Shown here: positions 50,144 to 59,330 of the stretch, piece after piece
How positions within the stretch are numbered: the first letter of the stretch is position 1
Layout of the letters: every line of letters begins with the position of its first letter
Source of the DNA: Phenylobacterium deserti
GTDB lineage: Bacteria; Pseudomonadota; Alphaproteobacteria; Caulobacterales; Caulobacteraceae
Direction of reading: 5' to 3'
Length of the DNA: 64,000 nucleotides
Assembly (NCBI GenBank): GCA_943332615.1
Contig: CALQQB010000006.1
Coordinates: forward strand, 1-64,000
The notes under the pieces: generated by a model
What the model was told of the DNA's origin: nothing
Seen by the model: the letters and a program-made list of their open reading frames with translations, nothing else
The model's database searches: none
Program-made: the position numbers and the translations under genes

Positions 50144-51610
50144 ATGCGCTTGACCACCGAACCCGCCGCCGACGTGCCCGCCGTTCCTCTATTGGGGGTC
50201 GCCGAATTGGGCGGGGACGGGAAGCTCAGTCGTGGGGCGCTGGCGTGGTCGATCTTCGAGGGCGGGCGCGACCCCTACGTCATCCTGATGACGATCTACA
50301 TCTTCATGCCCTACGTCTCGGCGACGATGGTCGGCGATCCGGTCAGGGGCCAGGGGCTGATCGCGCAGTTCCAGCAATATGCCGGCTGGATCGTGATGGC
50401 GACGGCGCCGTTCCTGGGCGCCTCGGTGGACAAGCTGGGGCCGCGCAAGGGCTGGCTGGCGCTGGTGGTGACGGGCATGGTCCCGCTGATCGCGGCGCTG
50501 TGGCTGGCCAAGCCGGACCTGTCGGGCCTGTCGATCATCGCCACGATGTCGATCGCCATGCTGGTCAATGTGCTGTTCGCCTACTCGGAGGTGCTGCACA
50601 ACTCCCTGCTCGTGCGGGCCGCGGGTCTAGGCGCCGCGCACAAGGCCTCGGGCCTGGCACTGAGCCTGGGCAACGCCGCCTCGGTGGTGGCGCTGGCGTT
50701 TACCGCCTGGGCCTTCGCCCTGCCGGGCAAGGTGGCTTGGAGCTTCGTGCCGGCTTCGCCCCTGTTCGGCCTGAACCCCGCGACCCATGAGCCGGAGCGG
50801 GTGGTGGCCATCCTTTCGGCGATCATCCTGGCGCTGGGGTCGATCCCGCTGTTCCTGTTCACCCCGGACGCGCCGCGCTCGGGCGTCTCGATCCCCCGGG
50901 CTTTCGCGGACGGGGCGAAGGACCTGCTGGGCATGCTGAGGACCGTCGGGCGCTATCGCGACGCGGTGATCTACCTGGGCTCGCGGATGCTGTTCGTGGA
51001 CGGCATGAACGGAGTGCTGTTCTTCTCCGGCGTGCTGGCGGCCGGGGTGATGAAGTGGGGACCGCTGGAGCTGCTGACCCAGGGCATCGTGCTGTCGATC
51101 GTGGCGGTGTTCGGCGGCTTCGTGGGCCGCTGGCTTGACGAGCGCGTCGGGCCGAAGAACGCGCTGAAGATCGAGATCTTCATGACCATTCTGACCTTGA
51201 TCGCCATTCTGGGCATGCGGCCCGACCGCATCCTCTACCTCTGGCCGTACGACGCCGCCGCGCATGCGCCGCTGTGGAACGGGCCGGTGTTCACGACCCT
51301 GCCGAACCTGGTGTTCCTGCTGATCGGGTTCACCAATGCGATTTTCATCACCGGCCAGTACGCCTCGGCGCGCACGGCGCTGACCCGGCTGACCCCGCCG
51401 AGCCAGACCGGAGCCTTCTTCGGGGTCTATGCGCTGTCGGGAGTGGCGACCGCTTGGCTGGCGCCCAGCCTGGTCAATCTCGGCACCAGCCTGACCCACA
51501 GCCAGCAGGGCGGATTCGCCACCATCATCCTGCTGCTGGTGCTGGGTCTGATCGGGCTGTTCTTCGTGAAGGGCGGCGGGAAACAGTCAAGCTTCTCCGC
51601 CGATATCTGA
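50144..51610 (+). CDS. UMF1/Atg22-type MFS transporter
   Basis: 488 residues with about 12 membrane helices. SIFEGGRDPYVILMTIYIFMPY at the start and PFLGASVDKLGPRKGWLAL (an MFS A-like motif) are present; the mid-part has VGRWLDERVGPKNALK. The pattern fits the UMF1/Atg22 effluxer family. Substrate unknown. ATG 50144 has AAAGGGGG just upstream. No regulator adjacent. Confidence 0.85.
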   Translation: MRLTTEPAADVPAVPLLGVAELGGDGKLSRGALAWSIFEGGRDPYVILMTIYIFMPYVSATMVGDPVRGQGLIAQFQQYAGWIVMATAPFLGASVDKLGPRKGWLALVVTGMVPLIAALWLAKPDLSGLSIIATMSIAMLVNVLFAYSEVLHNSLLVRAAGLGAAHKASGLALSLGNAASVVALAFTAWAFALPGKVAWSFVPASPLFGLNPATHEPERVVAILSAIILALGSIPLFLFTPDAPRSGVSIPRAFADGAKDLLGMLRTVGRYRDAVIYLGSRMLFVDGMNGVLFFSGVLAAGVMKWGPLELLTQGIVLSIVAVFGGFVGRWLDERVGPKNALKIEIFMTILTLIAILGMRPDRILYLWPYDAAAHAPLWNGPVFTTLPNLVFLLIGFTNAIFITGQYASARTALTRLTPPSQTGAFFGVYALSGVATAWLAPSLVNLGTSLTHSQQGGFATIILLLVLGLIGLFFVKGGGKQSSFSADI

Positions 51611-51820
51611 CTGATTTTACATCACAATATCGATTGTTTTCATTACATGGTTTCTAGAAATAAACTATGAATACTTATGCATATTGTAGGAATATTAGTA
51701 TTCTGGATTCATGAGCCATTAAGTGGGCGGGTAGACATTGAACGTGATCTTGGGGCGAGCAGGCGAGAGCTTGAAGGCCCTCACACAAACAGTCTGCTCG
51801 CCAACTTAGGAGAAGAGCCC
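51611..51820. other. AT-rich promoter/leader region of pilA
   Basis: 210 bases with clear AT enrichment near 51615-51720 (TTTTCATTACATGG; TACTTATGCATATTG), unlike the GC-rich window. It contains a GAACGTGATCTTGGG-type sequence but no clear CtrA full site (TTAA-N7-TTAA). A promoter for pilA is expected here. Confidence 0.55.
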
Positions 51821-52000
51821 ATGTCGAAGTTCATGACCCGCTTCATGAAGGATGAATCCGGCGCCACCGCCATCGAGTATGGCCTGATCGCCGCCCTGAT
51901 CGCCGTCGTCCTCGTGGGCGCCCTGCAGGCCGTGGGCACCAGCCTCGGCGGCGCCTTCACGAAGATCAGCACCGACGTCAGCGCCGCGACCGCCGGCTAG
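51821..52000 (+). CDS. pilA: Flp-type pilin
   Basis: 59 residues. MKDESGATAIEYGLIAALIA is the Flp prepilin motif (cleavage G/A-T-A-I-E-Y), followed by a hydrophobic helix and a short C-terminal tail. Major pilin of the Tad pilus. ATG 51821 is preceded by AGGAG. A terminator follows and then cpaA. The AT-rich leader is unusual in this window. Confidence 0.95.
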   Translation: MSKFMTRFMKDESGATAIEYGLIAALIAVVLVGALQAVGTSLGGAFTKISTDVSAATAG

Positions 52001-52059
52001 ACTATCCGCCGGGCCCGGTCGGGACTAGCGTAGACCCCGTCCAGGGTCCGGCATTGAGG

Positions 52060-52091
52060 AGGCCCCCGGCGGAGACGCCGGGGGCCTTTTT
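52060..52091 (+). terminator. Rho-independent terminator between pilA and cpaA
   Basis: AGGCCCCCGGCG (52060-52071) pairs with CGCCGGGGGCCT (52076-52087) and runs into TTTTT (52087-52091). It lets pilA be made in excess of cpaA. Confidence 0.92.
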
Positions 52092-52189
52092 CGTGCTCCG
52101 CGCCCGCCGTTCGATTTCCGCGGGCGTTAGCGTCTCGGAAACCCTCCGTTCACTTCCCGCGCGCAAGATGCGTTCAGGAGTTGTTATCC

Positions 52190-52711
52190 ATGTTTTCCCT
52201 GCTGGCACCGATGCTCGCGTTCGCCTTCGCCGCGCTGGTCCTGACCGCGGCGGTGAAGGACGTGTTCAGCTTCACGATCCCCAACTGGATTTCACTAGCG
52301 CTGATGGCGCTGTTCCCGGCGGCGGGGCTGGTCAATGGCGCACCCCTGGCCGTGCTGGGGCCGCATCTGGTGGCGGGCGCCGGGGTTCTGGTCGCCGGCA
52401 TGGCGATGTTCGCGTTTCGCTGGATCGGCGGGGGCGACGCCAAGCTGTCCGCCGCGGTCGCGCTGTGGCTGGGCTGGCCGGCGCTGACCACCTTCCTGTT
52501 CGGCGCGGCCCTCGCAGGGGGCGGCCTGGCTCTGATCCTGCTGGGCCTGCGCTCGGCGGCGGCCCGGCCGCTGGTCCTGCTTGGCCCGCCCTGGGTGAAC
52601 CGCCTGGCCGAGGCGGGCGAGGGTGTGCCCTATGGCGTGGCCATCGCGGTAGGGGCCATCGCGGCCTTCCCGCTGTCGCCTCTCTATGCCGGACTGGCCC
52701 CCTATGTCTGA
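52190..52711 (+). CDS. cpaA: prepilin peptidase CpaA
   Basis: 173 residues, type 4 prepilin peptidase without the methylase domain. Catalytic aspartates: AAVKDVFSFTIPNW (first) and WIGGGDAKLSAAV (GxxxxD second, with GG-D-A-K). Five or six helices. ATG 52190 has AGGAG nine bases upstream; TTG 52181 is discarded. It follows pilA as in Caulobacter, but cpaB onwards is not here; an aminopeptidase overlaps its end. Confidence 0.9.
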   Translation: MFSLLAPMLAFAFAALVLTAAVKDVFSFTIPNWISLALMALFPAAGLVNGAPLAVLGPHLVAGAGVLVAGMAMFAFRWIGGGDAKLSAAVALWLGWPALTTFLFGAALAGGGLALILLGLRSAAARPLVLLGPPWVNRLAEAGEGVPYGVAIAVGAIAAFPLSPLYAGLAPYV

Positions 52712-54110
52712 CGTGGCGCCCTCTGAGGCGATCCCCTCCGAACTGATCCTCGAGACCTGGGACGGCGCGACGACGCCGATCCACGCCCTCACCGAGGTCG
52801 AGACCGCTCAGGTCCTGGCGACCGACGCCTTCGCCGCCGGCCTGGCGCGCACCGCCGAGTTCAAGGGCAAGGCCGGGCAGGTGCTGCTGGTTCCCGGGGC
52901 CGACGGGGCGCTGGATCGCGTGCTCTACGGCCTGGGCGACGCCACCGCGCCGGGCCTGTTCCGCAGCTTGCCCGCCCGGCTGCCGGCCGGCGTCTACCGC
53001 ATCGCCGCCAAGCCGGCCGAGGTGACCGCCGACCAGATCGCCCTGGCCTGGGCGCTGGGGAGCTACCGCTTCGACCGCTACAAGACCAAGGGCGGCGAGC
53101 GCGCGCAACTGGTGGCCGAGGGCGCCGACGTCGCAGAAGTCCGCCAGGTCGCCGCCGCCTGCGCCCTGGCCCGCGACATGGTCAATACGCCGGCCAACGA
53201 CATGGGCCCGGTCGAGATCGAAACCATCGCCCGAGACATCGCCACGACCTTCGGGGCCGAGATCGGCGTGGTTATCGGCGACGACCTGCTCAGCGCAAAC
53301 TACCCCGCCATCCATGCCGTCGGCCGCGCCGCCGACCCGGCCCGCGCGCCGCGGATGATCGAACTGAGCTGGGGCGACACGGCCAACCCGGTGGTCTGCA
53401 TCGTCGGCAAGGGCGTGGTGTTCGACACCGGCGGCCTGGACATCAAGCCGTCGGCCGGCATGCGGCAGATGAAGAAGGACATGGGCGGCGCAGCCCACGC
53501 CCTGGCGCTGGGCCGGATGATCATGGCGGCTAGGCTGCCGGTGCGGCTCGTGGTGCTGACCCCTGTGGTCGAGAACGCCATCTCCGGCGACGCCATGCGG
53601 CCGGGCGACGTGCTGGCGTCCCGCAAGGGCCTCTCCATCGAGGTGGGCAACACCGACGCCGAAGGCCGCTTGATCCTGGCCGACGCCCTGACCCGGGCCT
53701 GCGAGCTGGAGCCGGCGCTGACCCTCGACCTGGCGACGCTGACCGGGGCCGCGCGTGTCGCGCTGGGCCCGCAACTGCCGCCCTATTTTACCGACGACGA
53801 GGACCTAGCCCGAGCGATCGAGGCCGGGGCCCGCGACGCAGGCGACCCGCTGTGGCGGCTTCCGCTCTGGAAGCCCTACGTGGACGCCCTCGATTCCGAC
53901 GTGGCCGAGATCAAGAATGATCCCGACGGCTGGGCCCAGGCGGGCTCGGTCACCGCCGCACTGTTCCTCCAGCGGTTTGCGCCGAAAGGCGCCTGGGCCC
54001 ATCTGGATATTTTCGCGTGGAACCCGCGCGCCCGTCCGGGATTCCCGGCAGGCGGCGAGGCCCAGGCGATCCGGGGCCTCTACCGCATGATCCGCGAGCG
54101 TTTCGCATGA
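52704..54110 (+). CDS. M17 leucyl aminopeptidase
   Basis: 468 residues. The C-terminal catalytic domain has VCIVGKGVVFDTGGLDIKPS and MKKDMGGAAHALA (Zn-binding Lys/Asp), and NTDAEGRLILADAL (the NTDAEGR signature). The N-terminal half is the smaller PepA domain. ATG 52704 overlaps the cpaA stop. Cytoplasmic peptide turnover; possibly also cleared by NlpC/P60 partner gene, whose start overlaps its stop (ATGA). Confidence 0.92.
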   Translation: MSDVAPSEAIPSELILETWDGATTPIHALTEVETAQVLATDAFAAGLARTAEFKGKAGQVLLVPGADGALDRVLYGLGDATAPGLFRSLPARLPAGVYRIAAKPAEVTADQIALAWALGSYRFDRYKTKGGERAQLVAEGADVAEVRQVAAACALARDMVNTPANDMGPVEIETIARDIATTFGAEIGVVIGDDLLSANYPAIHAVGRAADPARAPRMIELSWGDTANPVVCIVGKGVVFDTGGLDIKPSAGMRQMKKDMGGAAHALALGRMIMAARLPVRLVVLTPVVENAISGDAMRPGDVLASRKGLSIEVGNTDAEGRLILADALTRACELEPALTLDLATLTGAARVALGPQLPPYFTDDEDLARAIEAGARDAGDPLWRLPLWKPYVDALDSDVAEIKNDPDGWAQAGSVTAALFLQRFAPKGAWAHLDIFAWNPRARPGFPAGGEAQAIRGLYRMIRERFA

Positions 54111-54940
54111 AGCATGATCCCCGCATCACCCCCTGCCGCGACGGCATCGCCGCCCGCAGCCTGGAGGGTATCCTGGAAGCCGAGGTCTACCTCGACCCCA
54201 AGGCGATGAGCTGCGTGGCCGCCGCCGCCGCCATCCGATCCGCGCCGGACGCCAATTCCGAACAGATGGACCAGCTGCTGTTCGGCGAGCGGTTCGAAGT
54301 GCTGGAGGAAGAGGGCGGCTGGCTGTTCGGCCAGGCGGCCCGCGACGGCTATGTGGGCTTCGTGGAGGCGACTGCACTGGGACCGGTCGCGCCGATGCCG
54401 ACGCACCGGGTATCGGGCCTGCGCACCTATGCCTTCGCCGAGGCCAGCATCAAGACCCGCGCGTCGGGCCCATATTCGATCAACAGCCTGGTGGCGGTGG
54501 AAGCCGTCGAGGGCAAGCTCGCCAAGGTCGCCGGCGGGGGCTGGATGACCGCCGACCACCTGTCGCCGATCGGCTGGTTCGAGCAGGACTGGGCGGCGGT
54601 GGCCGAGCGGTTCGTGGGCGCGCCCTACCTGTGGGGCGGCCGCGAGAGCCTGGGGCTGGACTGCTCCGGTCTGGTGCAACAGGCGCTGTTCGCCTGCGGC
54701 TACGCCTGCCCGCGCGACACAGACCAGCAGCAGGAGCTGGGCGTCGAGATCGCGCCGGCCGAGTTTGGCCGTGGCGACCTGGTGTTCTGGACGGGCCATG
54801 TGGCCATCGGCCTCGGCGACGGCCGCATCGTGCATGCGAACGGGCATCACATGGCGACGGCGATCGAGCCGCTCAGCGAGGCGATCACGCGAATCGGGGC
54901 TGCGGGATCGCCGGTGCTGGGGTATCGGCGGGTGACCTGA
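54107..54940 (+). CDS. NlpC/P60 hydrolase with SH3-like domains
   Basis: 277 residues. Two SH3-like regions at ~35-145 (LLFGERFEVLEEEGGWLFGQ; MTADHLSPIGW end) precede the NlpC/P60 domain. The catalytic Cys is in LDCSGLVQQALFACGY (~186), His in WTGHVAIGLGDG, and the third polar residue in VHANGHH. No signal peptide is evident, which suggests cytoplasmic dipeptide hydrolysis in peptidoglycan recycling. Overlaps the aminopeptidase stop. Confidence 0.9.
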   Translation: MKHDPRITPCRDGIAARSLEGILEAEVYLDPKAMSCVAAAAAIRSAPDANSEQMDQLLFGERFEVLEEEGGWLFGQAARDGYVGFVEATALGPVAPMPTHRVSGLRTYAFAEASIKTRASGPYSINSLVAVEAVEGKLAKVAGGGWMTADHLSPIGWFEQDWAAVAERFVGAPYLWGGRESLGLDCSGLVQQALFACGYACPRDTDQQQELGVEIAPAEFGRGDLVFWTGHVAIGLGDGRIVHANGHHMATAIEPLSEAITRIGAAGSPVLGYRRVT

Positions 54941-54948
54941 ACCCAGGG

Positions 54949-55118
54949 GTCATCCCGGTTTTGGCGCAGCCAAAGCCTGCCCTCGCGAAGGCGGGGGACC
55001 GGGATCCACGACCTCCGAGTTCATTGTTGAAACGCAAACGGCGCCGCCCATTCGAGGACGGCGCCGCTTGCATTTGTGGGTCCCGGTCTTCGCCTCTGGC
55101 GAAACCGGGATGACAGCG
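54949..55118. repeat. inverted pair of REP-like palindromes around a GC hairpin
   Basis: GTCATCCCGGTTTTGGCGCA (54949...) and, on the other side, TCTGGCGAAACCGGGATGAC (...55113) are near-inverse copies of a short intergenic element; the core CGGCGCCG hairpin lies between. They also contain GGGACCGGGATCCACGA and its mate TGGGTCCCGGTC. Sits in the convergent gap between the NlpC/P60 gene and the cytochrome gene. Element family not identified. Confidence 0.6.
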
Positions 55119-55123
55119 TGAGG

Positions 55124-55828
55124 TTATGTCTTCGCCGGAGCTGCGGCTGCGGGCGCCGCTGCTGCGGGAACCGCTGCGCCGGCTGCCGGAGCGGCCGGCT
55201 TTTCGCCCGCCGCCGCCCCCGCCGCCGGAGGGGCTGCACCCGCGGCCGGAGCCGCTGGCGCCGCCGCGCCCGGCGCGCGGGACGGATCGGGGGCCGGGAC
55301 CGGCAGGGTGCCGCCCTGGCTCTTCAGGTACGCGATGACCGCGACCCGGTCCTCGGGCTTCTTCAGACCGACGAAGCTCATCTTGGTGCCGGAGATGTAC
55401 TTCTGCGGACCCTTCAGGAACTCATAGAGGTGGTCGTAGTCCCAGACGGCCTGCTTGCCGCTGAACTCGGTCATGCCGGTCGAATAGGCGAAGCCCGGAT
55501 GGCTGCCGGGCTTGCGGCCGACGACGGCGTGCAGGCCGGGGCCGGTGCCGTTAGCGTTGCCCGCGTCGGCGACGTGGCAGGACTTGCACTTGGCGAAGAC
55601 CGCCTCGCCCGCGGCCACGTCGGCGGTCGGCAGCACCGTGCCCCAGTCAGGTAGGGTATCGACGACAGCAGCGCCTTCGCCACCGCCTTCGGCCACTTCC
55701 ACCAGATAGCCAGGCGTCTTGGCAGGCTCCTGTTCGAACAGCCCTCCGGTCAGCTGGCCGAGGCCCACGATCAGGAACGCGGTCGCGAGACCGGCAGCTG
55801 CGATCTTATTGAATGTGAGGTCGCTCAT
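55124..55828 (-). CDS. membrane-anchored cytochrome c with Ala/Pro-rich tail
   Basis: 234 residues. One N-terminal membrane helix (~9-28) anchors a periplasmic class I c-type haem domain: CKSCH (~81-85) and axial Met in GTKMSFVGL (~150). Resembles CycM. An unusual tail of ~55 residues rich in Ala and Pro (AAPAAPAAGAAP repeats) follows. It probably carries electrons from the bc1 complex to a terminal oxidase. Convergent with the NlpC gene; a palindromic repeat lies between. Confidence 0.88.
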   Translation of the reverse strand: MSDLTFNKIAAAGLATAFLIVGLGQLTGGLFEQEPAKTPGYLVEVAEGGGEGAAVVDTLPDWGTVLPTADVAAGEAVFAKCKSCHVADAGNANGTGPGLHAVVGRKPGSHPGFAYSTGMTEFSGKQAVWDYDHLYEFLKGPQKYISGTKMSFVGLKKPEDRVAVIAYLKSQGGTLPVPAPDPSRAPGAAAPAAPAAGAAPPAAGAAAGEKPAAPAAGAAVPAAAAPAAAAPAKT

Positions 55829-55952
55829 GGTCCCCCGGTTACGCCTCTCATCGACCGCGGTCCAGCCACCGCGGACGCGCGGGAATCCCGCCCCATATTG
55901 CGTGCGGCTCTCTTACACGCTACCGGCGCTCGCGCAACCGGCCAAGCATCCG

Positions 55953-56675
55953 ATGAACCCGATCGTCCTCATCCCCGCACGTCTGGCGGCCACACGCCTG
56001 CCGGGGAAGCCGCTGGCGGACATCGGTGGCATACCGATGATCGTGCGCGTGCTGCGGCAGGCGCAGGCCGCCGGCGTGGGGCCGGTAGCGGTAGCGGCGG
56101 GCGATTCGGCGATCCTCGAGGCGGTGGAGGCGGCCGGGGGCCGCGCGGTGATGACCAATCCCGACCTGCCATCCGGGTCTGACCGCATCCTGGCCGCGCT
56201 GTCGGTGCTCGATCCGGACCGGCGGCACGACGTGGTGATCAACCTGCAGGGCGACATGCCGTTCGTGGACCCGCGGGTGATTCAGGCCTGCGCGCGGCTG
56301 CTGGCCGACAACCCGGCCTGCGACATCGCTACCCTTGTAGCTTCTGAGTCCTCTCCGGCGGACCGGACCAACCCCGACGTCGTGAAAGCGGTGATCGCCG
56401 CCGACGGCCGGGCGCTCTATTTCACCCGGTCGGCGCCTTATGGCGACGCGCCAATCTGGCGGCACATCGGCATCTATGGCTATCGCCGCGCGGCGCTGGA
56501 AGCTTTCAACGCCGCCGCGCCGTCGCCGCTCGAACAGCGCGAGAAGCTGGAACAGCTGCGGGCCCTGGAGCTGGGCTTGTCGATCTGGGCGGCCGTCGCC
56601 GCCGATGCGCCGATCTCGGTGGACAACCCCGCCGACCTCGAACGCGCACGAGAATTTGCAAAGGTAGTTTCATGA
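55953..56675 (+). CDS. kdsB: CMP-KDO synthetase (3-deoxy-manno-octulosonate cytidylyltransferase)
   Basis: 240 residues. IPARLAATRLPGKPLADIGG is the nucleotide-binding opening, INLQGDMPFVDPRVI the metal-binding region, and RHIGIYGYRRAAL the substrate segment. It activates KDO for lipopolysaccharide core synthesis. Overlaps pheA by four bases (ATGA). Confidence 0.93.
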   Translation: MNPIVLIPARLAATRLPGKPLADIGGIPMIVRVLRQAQAAGVGPVAVAAGDSAILEAVEAAGGRAVMTNPDLPSGSDRILAALSVLDPDRRHDVVINLQGDMPFVDPRVIQACARLLADNPACDIATLVASESSPADRTNPDVVKAVIAADGRALYFTRSAPYGDAPIWRHIGIYGYRRAALEAFNAAAPSPLEQREKLEQLRALELGLSIWAAVAADAPISVDNPADLERAREFAKVVS

Positions 56676-57538
56676 GTACGACGACCGGTGGTGGGGGGCG
56701 CATCGCCTTCCAGGGCGAGCTGGGGGCCAACAGCCACGAGGCCTGTATGGCGGCCTTCCCGGGCATGGAGCCGGTTCCGCACCCGACTTTCGAGGAGGCG
56801 TTCGAGGCGGTGAAGACCGGCGATTGCGAGCTGGGCATGATCCCGGTGGAGAACTCCATCGCCGGACGCGTCGCCGATGTGCACCACCTGTTGCCCTCGT
56901 CCGGCCTGAAGATCATCGGCGAGCGGTTCAAGCCGATCCACTTCCAGCTGATGGCCAATCCGGGGACCAAGCTGGAAGACCTGAAGACGGTGGTGTCCAT
57001 GCCCTTCGCCTGGGGCCAGTGCCGGCGCATGCTGCGCGGGCTCGGCGTGACCATGGAGGCGGCCGGCGATACGGCGGCCTCGGCCCGGATCGTCTCGGAG
57101 CAACCGGACCCGACGCGGGGCGCCGTCGCGCCGGCGCTGGCGGCGGAAATCTACGGTCTGGAGATTCTCGCTCGAGACGTGGAGGACGAGCACAACAACA
57201 CCACGCGGTTCCTGATCATGACCGCAGATGCGTCGCCCGAGCCGCCGCCCTTCACCGAGCCCTGCGTCACCAGCTTCATCTTCCGCGTCCGCAATATGCC
57301 CGCCGCGCTCTACAAGGCGCTGGGCGGGTTCGCGACCAATGGCGTCAACATGACCAAGCTGGAGAGCTACATGGAGAACGGCGCCTTCACGGCGACCTTC
57401 TTCTACAGCGAGGTCGATGGCCGTCCCGAAGATCGCGGCCTGGCGCTGGCGTTCGAGGAGCTGGCGTTCTTCTCCGAGCGGTTCGAGATCCTGGGCGTCT
57501 ACCCGGCCGATCCGTTCCGCAGCCGCATGAGCGCCTGA
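56672..57538 (+). CDS. pheA: prephenate dehydratase
   Basis: 288 residues. Prephenate dehydratase domain: IAFQGELGANSHEAC, IPVENSIAGRVADVH and NTTRFLIM; C-terminal ACT domain near NMTKLESYMENGAFTATFFY senses phenylalanine. Makes phenylpyruvate in phenylalanine synthesis. No chorismate mutase domain. Overlaps kdsB, so the two are coupled despite unrelated pathways; this kdsB-pheA order is common in alphaproteobacteria. Confidence 0.95.
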   Translation: MSTTTGGGGRIAFQGELGANSHEACMAAFPGMEPVPHPTFEEAFEAVKTGDCELGMIPVENSIAGRVADVHHLLPSSGLKIIGERFKPIHFQLMANPGTKLEDLKTVVSMPFAWGQCRRMLRGLGVTMEAAGDTAASARIVSEQPDPTRGAVAPALAAEIYGLEILARDVEDEHNNTTRFLIMTADASPEPPPFTEPCVTSFIFRVRNMPAALYKALGGFATNGVNMTKLESYMENGAFTATFFYSEVDGRPEDRGLALAFEELAFFSERFEILGVYPADPFRSRMSA

Positions 57539-57586
57539 CGCGAGGCCGGTTGACTGCCGTTTGGGCAGCGACCTGACGATAACGTC

Positions 57587-58342
57587 ATGTCCGAACCCGT
57601 GCTGCTGTCGCAGCGCCACGATCAGGTGGCGCTCATCACCCTCAACCGGCCGCAGGCGCGCAACGCGCTGAACGCCGAGCTGGCCCAGGCGCTGTGCGAC
57701 GCGGTGGCGGCGGCTCAGGACGCCGGCTGCATCGTCATCACCGGCGCCGACCCGGCGTTCTGCGCCGGGCTCGACCTGCGCCACCTGGGCGCCGACAAGC
57801 TGACGGAGTTCCCCTCTTACACCCACGCGATGACCGCCTCGGCCGTGCCGATGATCGCGGCTGTGAACGGGCCGGCTGTGACGGGCGGGTTCGAGGTGGC
57901 CCTGCTCTGCGATTTCATGGTGGCGTCCGAGAAGGCGGCGTTCGCCGATACGCATCTGCGGGTCGGGGTCTATCCGGGGCCCGTCGTCGTCGACCTGCCG
58001 CGGCGCGTGGGAATGGCCTGGGCGCGGCAGATTTCGCTGACCGGCGACTTCGTCGATGCGGCCACGGCGCTGCGGATCGGTCTGGTGAACCACCTGGTCC
58101 CGCACGCCGACCTGCTGGCCTTCACGATGAAGCTGGCGCGCACGATCGCCGAGCAACCACGTGTGATGGTGTCGGCGCTTCGCCATGACTGGGACGAGAG
58201 CGTGGGGCCGCCGGTCGCCGAGGCGCGGCACGTGCATGGCCGGCATGCCGTGGCGGGCGGTTTCACCGGCAGCCGGGGCGCCGAGATCGCCCAGCGGCGC
58301 GAGGCTGTGCTGGCCCGCGCGCGCGACCAGCGGAACCTCTAG
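57587..58342 (+). CDS. enoyl-CoA hydratase/isomerase family
   Basis: 251 residues of the crotonase fold. The oxyanion-hole CoA-binding segments are TGADPAFCAGLDLRHLG and AVNGPAVTGGFEVALLCDFM. The usual catalytic Glu pair of hydratases is not clear: the site has FADTHLRVGVYPG. True reaction unknown. Follows pheA by 48 bases on the same strand, probably its own promoter. Confidence 0.82.
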   Translation: MSEPVLLSQRHDQVALITLNRPQARNALNAELAQALCDAVAAAQDAGCIVITGADPAFCAGLDLRHLGADKLTEFPSYTHAMTASAVPMIAAVNGPAVTGGFEVALLCDFMVASEKAAFADTHLRVGVYPGPVVVDLPRRVGMAWARQISLTGDFVDAATALRIGLVNHLVPHADLLAFTMKLARTIAEQPRVMVSALRHDWDESVGPPVAEARHVHGRHAVAGGFTGSRGAEIAQRREAVLARARDQRNL

Positions 58343-58403
58343 CCGAGCTTGAAAGGGCGTCCGGGCCTGTCGCTGAACCTCAGGTCAGCCCGGACGGGGG
58401 GTC

Positions 58404-59330
58404 TCAAGCCTCGTAGGCCCAGGCCTTGATCAGCTGGTGGGCGATGGCCATCGGTTGGGGGCAGAAGGTGTCGGGCAGTTCGCCGGCCAGTAGCAGCTTG
58501 GCTTCGGCGCGGGTGAACCAGCGGATCTCGTCCAGCTCGGTCTGGTCCGGAGCGCCCTCCTCGTCCTCGACCTCGGCGAGCAGGCCGATCATCAGCGAGG
58601 ACGGATAGGGCCAGGGCTGGGTGGAGTGGTAGCGGACCTGGCGGGTGTGCAGGCCGGCCTCCTCGTTAAGCTCGCGGGCGCATGCCTCCTCAATCGACTC
58701 GCCGGGCTCCAGGAAGCCGGCCAGCGAGGAGAACATGCCCTTCGGCCAGGCGGCCTGGCGGCCCAGCATGCAGCGCTCGCCATGGTAGGCCAGCATGATC
58801 ACCACCGGGTCTGTGCGCGGGAAGTGCTCGACCTTGCAGGACGGGCACTGGCGCTTCCAGCCGCCGTCCATGGTTTGGCTGGGCTGGCCGCAGCTGGCGC
58901 AGAACTGGTGGCGACGGCGCCATTCGAACATCTGCTTGGCGGTGGCCATGATCGCAGCATCGCTCGGCGGCAGCTGCATTGAAACCTGACGCAAATCCTT
59001 GAACTCGCCCAGGCCCTGCAGTGGGCCCTGGCCCGGGTCGGCCTCACCCTCCATGTCCACGGCGAAGATCGCGGTCTCCTTCCATAGGCCCATGAACAGC
59101 AGCCGCTCGGGGCCGCCGGCGAGGTCGGCGGCGAGCTTGGCCGGCAGGTAGGCGATCTGCGTGCCGCCGTCTTTCGTCTTCTCGATGAACGGACGCCCGT
59201 TCCAGATGGCGACGCCCAGGCTGTCGGGCGAGGCCAACTGCTCGGCGAGCCAGTCGGTGTTGGTCCGTCGGTCGCTGGCGCGGTCGAGCGGGTTTCCGGC
59301 GAAGGTGTTGGTGAAGAAGCTGAGCGGCAT
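58404..59330 (-). CDS. nudC: NAD(P)H pyrophosphatase NudC
   Basis: 308 residues. Zn-ribbon cysteines FCASCGQPS and CPSCKVEHFPR (~141-165), Nudix box FLEPGESIEEACARELNEEAG (~211-231) and the NudC-type SQPWPFPxSLM motif as STQPWPYPSSLM. Hydrolyses NADH and removes NAD caps from RNA. Convergent with the enoyl-CoA hydratase gene. Confidence 0.95.
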   Translation of the reverse strand: MPLSFFTNTFAGNPLDRASDRRTNTDWLAEQLASPDSLGVAIWNGRPFIEKTKDGGTQIAYLPAKLAADLAGGPERLLFMGLWKETAIFAVDMEGEADPGQGPLQGLGEFKDLRQVSMQLPPSDAAIMATAKQMFEWRRRHQFCASCGQPSQTMDGGWKRQCPSCKVEHFPRTDPVVIMLAYHGERCMLGRQAAWPKGMFSSLAGFLEPGESIEEACARELNEEAGLHTRQVRYHSTQPWPYPSSLMIGLLAEVEDEEGAPDQTELDEIRWFTRAEAKLLLAGELPDTFCPQPMAIAHQLIKAWAYEA

